A stretch of DNA of 64,000 bases from assembly GCF_036320965.1 (NCBI RefSeq), contig NC_092234.1, positions 41,725,532-41,789,531 of the forward strand, given 5' to 3'. The notes under the pieces were generated by a model. That model was not told the origin of the DNA and did no database searches. It saw only the letters and a program-made list of their open reading frames with translations. The DNA is from Panulirus ornatus. Taxonomy: Eukaryota; Arthropoda; Malacostraca; Decapoda; Palinuridae. Positions 57,340 to 64,000 of this stretch are shown piece by piece. The first letter of the stretch is position 1; every line of letters starts with the position of its first letter. Made by a program: the position numbers and the translations under genes.

Positions 57340-57450
57340 TCCAGCTACGCCACCTGCCCCGCCCCGCTTCACCATCCCCCGCTACACCACCTGCCCCGCC
57401 CCGCTTCACCACCCCCCCGCTACACCACCTGCCCCGCCCCGCCACACATG
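57340..57450. repeat. 37-bp minisatellite, three copies
   Basis: Unit with CTACACCACCTGCCCCGCCC and CGCTTCACCACCCC. Confidence 0.85.
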
Positions 57451-57889
57451 AAGCGGTTTTGATCTAATTTCACGGGTGTGTGGTGTGCGGGGGTGTGGGG
57501 GGAGGGGGGAGGAGGGGCGGAAGCGCCGCCTCTCTCAGGGATTTCAATCCTGTGATCTATTACCAGGAGGGGGCCCCAGGGGGCCCTACTCCCTCCCCCC
57601 CCTCCACACACACACGCGCGCGCGCGCCTGTACACGCTCGTGCAACCCTAACACACCTCCTCTCCCCCTCCCTCCCTCCCTCATATATCTTCTCCTCCCC
57701 TTCCTCACTTTCCCAGCCCCTCCCTCCTACAATTATCCTCCCCCCTCTGTGGCAGTAGGCTGCTCCCCCTCCCCCCACATCACCGTCAGGAGGCAGCCTC
57801 CAGCAGGAGCGGCCAGCCAACTCGCCCCTCACCACAGTGATCAGCCACCATACCTGCTGGTCTCTGGCACCAGAGGTAAACAAAACCAG
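57451..57889. other. GC-rich unique DNA, nothing recognised
   Basis: G-rich then C-rich, with a short CG alternating run at 57613-57627. Confidence 0.5.
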
Positions 57890-58290
57890 GACCTGCTGAC
57901 CAGTGGTGCCTCACCATCCCCTGACGCCTCTCACCATCCTTTGACGCCTCTCATCATCCCCTGACGCCTCTCGCCATCCCCTGACGCCTCTCACCATCCT
58001 CTGACGCCTCTCACCATCCTCTGACGCCTCTCACCATCCTCTGACGCCTCTCACCATCCCCTGATGCCTCCCACCATCTCCTGACGCCTCTCACCATCTC
58101 CTGACGCCTCTCACCATCCCCTGACGCCTCTCACCATCCTCTGACGCCTCTCACCATCCTCTGACGCCTCTCACCATCCCCTGACGCCTCTCACCATCCC
58201 CTGACGCCTCTCACCATCCCCTGACGCCTCTCACCATCCCCTGACGCCTCTCACCATCCCCCGATGCCTCCCACCATCTCCTGACGCCAG
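57890..58290. repeat. 19-bp minisatellite, about 20 copies
   Basis: Unit CTGACGCCTCTCACCATCC with CCC/CCT/CTC end variants. A two-unit variant pair (GATGCCTCCCACCATCTCC) occurs at both 58063 and 58262. Confidence 0.95.
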
Positions 58291-58358
58291 ACATCAACAC
58301 CATAGACCCTTGCCCTTCTCGCTACATTGCAAAACAACAGAATTGATTAACACCTGCC

Positions 58359-58360
<2 letters not shown>

Positions 58361-58413
<53 letters not shown>
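58361..58413. repeat. (GT)n microsatellite
   Basis: Perfect GT run. Confidence 0.97.
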
Positions 58414-58414
<1 letters not shown>

Positions 58415-58940
58415 CAGATGGACGGGTATGTTATGGTCCACCATGAGGGGGGGGAGGACCCCCTTTTAGCAACCTCCACGGCAGTGTTGACACCGTTGGC
58501 AGACAGGCCTGCACCTCACACGCTGCCTGCCTCCCCCTCCCCTACTCTCTCTGCCCCAGCTATAATCCTTCCGTTTCTTCCCCCCCCCCCACCCGGCTCC
58601 TCGCCTGGATACCCCCCCCCCCCCCCGCCCTCACTCTTGCTCCATCCTTAACCTGGAAACGCTTCCTCCTCCCTCCTTCCTCCAGCAGCAGCATTACGTC
58701 TCTCCACCCCCCGCCCCCGCCCCCCCATCCCCTCCACCACCACAGCCCAGCAGGAGACCGGAAGCTTCCCCCCACCTCACCCCTCTCCATCCCCGACGTT
58801 AACCGTGGCAGCCGCACGACACTCCTCCTGCAGGGAGAGCAGGAGGGGCCTGGTCCACCACCAGCAGGAAGGGAGGGAACAAGACGTGTGACACAGAACC
58901 ACTGTGACACAGAGGATCCTCAAACCTCTCCCTGCACGGC
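58414..58940. other. C-rich unique DNA, nothing recognised
   Basis: Several poly(C) runs. No gene. Confidence 0.5.
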
Positions 58941-58942
58941 TC

Positions 58943-59028
58943 AATCAAGGGTCGTACCACTGGGCTCAAGGGTCGTACCATGTACCAGGGTCGTACTGTA
59001 CAGGTGAAGGGTCGTACCATCATGTTCT
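58943..59028. repeat. Fold-back family, right-arm-only array
   Basis: Four reversed units: AAGGGTCGTACCACTGGGC, AAGGGTCGTACCATG, AGGGTCGTACTGTACAGG and AAGGGTCGTACCATCATG. Confidence 0.8.
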
Positions 59029-59184
59029 GGGGGTCTGGAAGTGTGAGGGTCAACAAGATGTGACGATGTATAACAAGGGTCATGACAGCCAGGCCCGTGT
59101 GGCGGGTCAATACTGTGTCCGGGAAATATTGAGATACACAGAAAGTTCCAGACGTCGGCCCCTCCCTTCCTCCCTCACTAGTAG

Positions 59185-59186
<2 letters not shown>

Positions 59187-59227
<41 letters not shown>
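59187..59227. repeat. (CA)n microsatellite
   Basis: Perfect CA run. Confidence 0.97.
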
Positions 59228-59230
<3 letters not shown>

Positions 59231-59474
59231 CAACAAGGGATGTCTAACGTGAACACGAGAGAGAAGTACTTTCTTCACCCATTCCCGTCCGTGTTCCACC
59301 CTGGCTGTTACCGTCTCGAATAAAAACGGTCGGATTTACCTCCCCCATCCGGCCAGACCCCCAGGAGAAGTAGGGGGTAACTTCCCCAGTCTTCTGGTAT
59401 ACGGTTCAGCCAGAGACCAGATGGATGGGGGTAGTAGACCCCAGTCTGCCGCATGGGGGGTTCACCCAAGCTTG

Positions 59475-59800
59475 CTTCTTGAAGGCCTGGTCCACTAGGC
59501 TGTTCGGTGCTGCAGTTCTAAAGCCATCAGATTCTGTACACTTTCAAGGATGTCATTCAGCTGTTTCATGTTCCCCTCACCCTTCCCAAGGGGTCTTCCC
59601 ATGTTGGTCCCCCTACACCTGCCAGGGGTGGGGCTGTAAACATCAACCCCCGACGTCCCTGCTCTACCTGAATCCTTCTTCATCTCATCGTTTAATGTTA
59701 TGATTCGTTCGTCCTCATGTTCGAGGGCTGGGTTCATCGTGCCGCGCCTCCCAGGTGCGTCGCATGCTACATGTTGCCGCCACACACACAAGTCCTGTCG
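59475..59800 (-). mobile_element. Possible LINE tail with upstream sequence
   Basis: On the minus strand one frame ends FRTAAPNSLVDQAFKKQAW, matching the NSLVDQ tail motif of the other short copies. Upstream an overlapping frame reads MKQLNDILESVQNLMALELQ and carries no recognised domain. The assignment rests on the tail motif only. Confidence 0.45.
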
Positions 59801-59844
59801 TCAGGCGATCAAGTCTCCAATATACACACAGACTTAGCTTAGCC

Positions 59845-59942
59845 CGCCCGCCCTCCCTCCCTCCCAGCCCGCCTTCCCTCCCTTCCTCCCAGCCAGCCCT
59901 CCCTCCCTCCCTCCCAGCCAGCCCGCCTTCCCTCCCTCTCGT
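59845..59942. repeat. CCCTCCCTCCCAGCCAGC repeat
   Basis: Four loose copies of about 25 bp. Confidence 0.85.
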
Positions 59943-60035
59943 GTCGTGGTGCACTTCAACACCCGGCGCGAGAAGCAGTGTCCTCCGTCAGGAACCTCCT
60001 CACCAACACGCGACCAGATGCCTACCTCCCTACTT

Positions 60036-60036
<1 letters not shown>

Positions 60037-60089
<53 letters not shown>
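60037..60089. repeat. (CA)n microsatellite
   Basis: Perfect CA run. Confidence 0.97.
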
Positions 60090-60090
<1 letters not shown>

Positions 60091-60179
60091 GGAGGCATCA
60101 AGGGCAGGTAAATCTTGATTTCCGCTCCTGATGACAAGGTGGTGCACATGGAGGCCAGGTGTAGCGCTCGGCTGACTGA

Positions 60180-60246
60180 GGAGGGAGGAAGGGAGGGAGG
60201 GAGGGCTGGACCCAGGACACCGGGAGGGAGGGAGGGAGGTAGGGAG
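60180..60246. repeat. (GGGA)n tracts
   Basis: Two GGGA runs separated by CCCAGGACACCGG. Confidence 0.9.
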
Positions 60247-60299
60247 TGGCAGTCCTGGGAAGGTGGCATGTTCAACGACAGGCAAGTTAACCCCCATGA

Positions 60300-61022
60300 C
60301 AGAACGATGGAACGACACTTGAACACGACGGGACGACCCTTACACACGACGGGACGACCCTAAAACACGACTGGATGACCCTTGAACACGACTGGACGAC
60401 CCTTGAACACGACTGGATGACCCTTGAACACGACTGGATGACCCTTGAACACGACTGGACGACCCTTGAACACGACTGGATGACCCTTGAACACGACTGG
60501 ACGACCCTTGAACACGACTGGATGACCCTTGAACACGACTGGACGACTCTTGAACACGACGAGACGACCCTTGAACACGACGGGACTACCCTTACACACG
60601 ACGGGACGACCCTAAAACACGACTGGATGACCCTTGAACACGACTGGACGACCCTTGAACACGACTGGATGACCCTTGAACACGACTGGACGACTCTTGA
60701 ACACGACGAGACGACCCTTGAACACAAAAGTACGACCACTGAATCTGGTAACCATTAAGAATCAGATCAAAGACCACCTCATCAAACCCTAGGGTCGTGG
60801 CGTCGTGTCCACGGGTCGTGGCGTCGTGCCCACGGGTCGTGCCGTCGTGCCCACGGGTCGTGCCGTCGTGCCCACGGGTCGTGCCGTCGTGCCCACGGGT
60901 CGTGCCGTCGTGCCCACGGGTCGTGCCGTCGTGCCCACGGGTCGTGGCGTCGTGCCCACGGGTCGTGGCGTCGTGCCCACGGGTCGTGCCGTCGTGCCCA
61001 CGGGTCGTGCCGTCGTGCTCAA
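60300..61022. repeat. Largest fold-back locus, expanded arms
   Basis: The left arm (60300-60737) has about 21 units of TGAACACGACTGGATGACCC or its GGACGACCC form. The core is AATCAGATCAAAGACCACC. The right arm (60790-61022) has about 12 reversed units of GGGTCGTGCCGTCGTGCCCA (20 bp). The arms lie in opposite orientation and have each been expanded and homogenised separately. Confidence 0.92.
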
Positions 61023-61290
61023 CATATCAAACACTTGCGGTTGTACAATGTGAGGCAAGAGGCAGTAGTTATACCCATGAGACAACCCACCAAAATATGA
61101 ACAGCCTGGTGGATCAAGACGTTATCTATCCATTCCTCTATCCATCCTTCACAACTAATACAACACTGTCTATTCTGGATACATCAAGGACACAACTCTC
61201 CCTACAACCCATGGAACACGTGATCATCACTATTACAACGGTCGAGTCTCTATGACCTTACCTGACCTGAACTAATTCAACCATACACAC
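61023..61290. other. Short unique spacer
   Basis: No feature is recognised between the fold-back locus and the terminal 21-bp array. Confidence 0.5.
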
Positions 61291-64000
61291 CACTACACCC
61301 AGGTCACTGCAGGCTACACCCAGACCACTGCAGGCTACACCCAGGCCACTGCAGGCTACACCCAGGCCACTGCAGGCTACACCCAGACCACTGCAGGCTA
61401 CACCCAGGCCACTGCAGGCTACACCCAGGCCACTGCAGGCTACACCCAGACCACTGAAGGCTACACCCAGGCCACTGCAGGCTACACCCAGACCACTGCA
61501 GGCTACACCCAGGCCACTGCAGGCTACACCCAGGCCACTGCAGGCTACACCCAGACCACTGCAGGCTACACCCAGGCCACTGCAGGCTACACCCAGGCCA
61601 CTGCAGGCTACACCCAGACCACAGAAGGTTACACCCAGGTCACTGCAGGCTACACCCAGGCTACTGCAGGCTACACCCAGGCCACTGCAGGCTACACCCA
61701 GACCACAAAAGGTTACACCCAGGTCACTGCAGGCTACACCCAGGCCACTGCAGGCTACACCCAGACCACTGCAGGCTACACCCAGGCCACTGCAGGCTAC
61801 ACCCAGGCCACTGCAGGCTACACCCAGGTCACTGCAGGCTACACCCAGACCACTGCAGGCTACACCCAGGCCACTGCAGGCTACACCCAGGCCACTGCAG
61901 GCTACACCCAGACCACTGCAGGCTACACCCAGGCCACTGCAGGCTACACCCAGGCCACTGCAGGCTACACCCAGGCCACTGCAGGCTACACCCAGACCAC
62001 TGCAGGCTACACCCAGGCCACTGCAGGCTACACCCAGACCACTGCAGGCTACACCCAGGCCACTGCAGGCTACACCCAGGCCACTGCAGGCTACACCCAG
62101 ACCACTGCAGGCTACACCCAGGCCACTGCAGGCTACACCCAGACCACTGCAGGCTACACCCAGGCCACTGCAGGCTACACCCAGGCCACTGCAGGCTACA
62201 CCCAGACCACTGCAGGCTACACCCAGGCCACTGCAGGCTACACCCAGACCACTGCAGGCTACACCCAGGCCACTGCAGGCTACACCCAGGCCACTGCAGG
62301 CTACACCCAGACCACTGCAGGCTACACCCAGGCCACTGCAGGCTACACCCAGGCCACTGCAGGCTACACCCAGACCACAGAAGGTTACACCCAGGTCACT
62401 GCAGGCTACACCCAGGCCACTGCAGGCTACACCCAGGCCACTGCAGGCTACACCCAGACCACAAAAGGTTACACCCAGGTCACTGCAGGCTACACCCAGG
62501 CCACTGCAGGCTACACCCAGACCACTGCAGGCTACACCCAGGCCACTGCAGGCTACACCCAGGCCACTGCAGGCTACACCCAGGTCACTGCAGGCTACAC
62601 CCAGACCACTGCAGGCTACACCCAGGCCACTGCAGGCTACACCCAGGTCACTGCAGGCTACACCCAGACCACTGCAGGCTACACCCAGGCCACTGCAGGC
62701 TACACCCAGACCACTGCAGGCTACACCCAGGCCACTGCAGGCTACACCCAGGCCACTGCAGGCTACACCCAGACCACTGCAGGCTACACCCAGGCCACTG
62801 CAGGCTACACCCAGACCACTGCAGGCTACACCCAGGCCACTGCAGGCTACACCCAGGCCACTGCAGGCTACACCCAGACCACTGCAGGCTACACCCAGGC
62901 CACTGCAGGCTACACCCAGGCCACTGCAGGCTACACCCAGGCCACTGCAGGCTACACCCAGACCACAGAAGGTTACACCCAGGTCACTGCAGGCTACACC
63001 CAGGCCACTGCAGGCTACACCCAGACCACTGCAGGCTACACCCAGGTCACTGCAGGCTACACCCAGGCCACTGCAGGCTACACCCAGGCCACTGCAGGCT
63101 ACACCCAGACCACTGCAGGCTACACCCAGACCACTGCAGGCTACACCCAGGCCACTGCAGGCTACACCCAGGCCACTGCAGGCTACACCCAGACCACTGC
63201 AGGCTACACCCAGACCACTGCAGGCTACACCCAGGACACTGCAGGCTACACCCAGGCCACTGCAGGCTACACCCAGGACCACTGCAGGCTACACCCAGGC
63301 CACTGCAGGCTACACCCAGGCCACTGCAGGCTACACCCAGGTCACTGCAGCTACACCCAGGCCACTGCGCTACACCCAGGCACTGCAGGCTACACCCAGG
63401 CACTGCAGGCTACACCCAGGACCACTGCAGGCTACACCCAGGCCACTGCAGGCTACACCCAGGCCACTGCAGGCTACACCCAGACCACTGCAGGCTACAC
63501 CCAGGCCACTGCAGGCTACACCCAGACCACTGCAGGCTACACCTAAACCACTGCAGGCTACACCCAGGCCACTGCAGGCTACACCCAGGCCACTGCAGGC
63601 TACACCCAGACCACTGCAGGCTACACCCAGGCCACTGCAGGCTACACCCAGACCACTGCAGGCTACACCCAGGCCACTGCAGGCTACACCCAGGCCACTG
63701 CAGGCTACACCCAGACCACTGCAGGCTACACCCAGGCCACTGCAGGCTACACCCAGGCCACTGCAGGCTACACCCAGGTCACTGCAGGCTACACCCAGGC
63801 CACTGGAGGCTACACCCACGCCACTGCAGGCTACACCCAGGTCACTGGAGGCTACACCCAGGCCACTGCAGGCTACACCCAGACCACTGCAGGCTACACC
63901 CAGGCCACTGCAGGATACACCCAGTCACTGCAGGCTACACCTAGGTCACTGCAGGCTACACCCAGACCACTGGAGGCTACACCTAAACCACTGCAGGCTA
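61291..64000. repeat. 21-bp satellite array, about 128 copies, runs off the window
   Basis: Unit CAGGCTACACCCAGGCCACT plus G, with GGCC, GACC and GGTC variants. Marker units with AGAAGG or AAAAGG show that a block of 36 units (756 bp) was duplicated. Slippage variants appear at 63270-63420 and again after 63900. Stop-free minus-strand frames (LGVACSG) are artefacts of the 21-bp period. Confidence 0.97.

Noticed and set aside
61258..63819. A minus-strand open frame of over 670 codons with LGVACSG repeats
   Set aside because: It is the translation of a 21-bp satellite; frame breaks occur where units slip, and both ends are repeat.

Overview
The window looks like decapod crustacean genomic DNA. 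It has a Dscam gene of arthropod type with duplicated alternative exons, LINE fragments of a kind common in decapods, interstitial TTAGG tracts, and an extreme load of GA/CA microsatellites and 14-51 bp minisatellites. Decapod origin is inferred from these features; no species can be named.

The only gene that can be supported is the 5' part of Dscam (Down syndrome cell adhesion molecule, the hypervariable Ig-superfamily receptor of arthropods), on the minus strand. In transcription order: an exon for the first half of Ig1 (22120-21945), an exon for the second half of Ig1 (12037-11899), then seven alternative exons for the first half of Ig2 (equivalent to Drosophila Dscam1 exon 4) at 8584-8423, 8109-7948, 7611-7450, 5093-4932, 3628-3467, 1615-1454 and 796-635. 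All seven are exactly 162 nt, enter after codon position 1 and leave after codon position 1. Any one can therefore join the Ig1 exon (which ends after codon position 1) to the constant second half of Ig2, which must lie beyond position 1. Mutually exclusive choice is known for this family and inferred here. The signal-peptide exon and promoter were not found; they should lie above 22.1 kb or outside the window.

The rest (about 42 kb above 22.1 kb, and the introns) shows no supportable gene. It is dominated by (1) tandem arrays, the largest at 16.2-17.6, 23.5-27.0, 31.9-32.8, 33.7-34.4, 48.2-49.85, 52.1-52.9 and 61.3-64.0 kb; (2) a dispersed family built from 19-23 bp units with the core GGTACGACCCTT, often in opposite orientations around a core rich in TGACCTGA/TCAGGTCA, so that whole loci can fold back; about 18 loci are seen, and the 3.5-kb satellite at 23.5-27.0 kb appears to be an amplified arm of it; (3) pieces of non-LTR retrotransposons at 20.4-21.0, 30.6-30.9, 40.3-40.5 and 42.0-42.3 kb, and short LINE-tail motifs, one of which has been amplified into a 29-bp tandem array at 30.87-31.2 kb.

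Many long open frames in the window are artefacts of repeats whose period is a multiple of three and lacks stops; they are not annotated as genes. The most interesting signals are the alternative-exon cluster, a tandem array that copies the 5' splice site of the first Ig1 exon five times (two copies in frame), splice-acceptor tracts made of microsatellites, and the fold-back repeat family.
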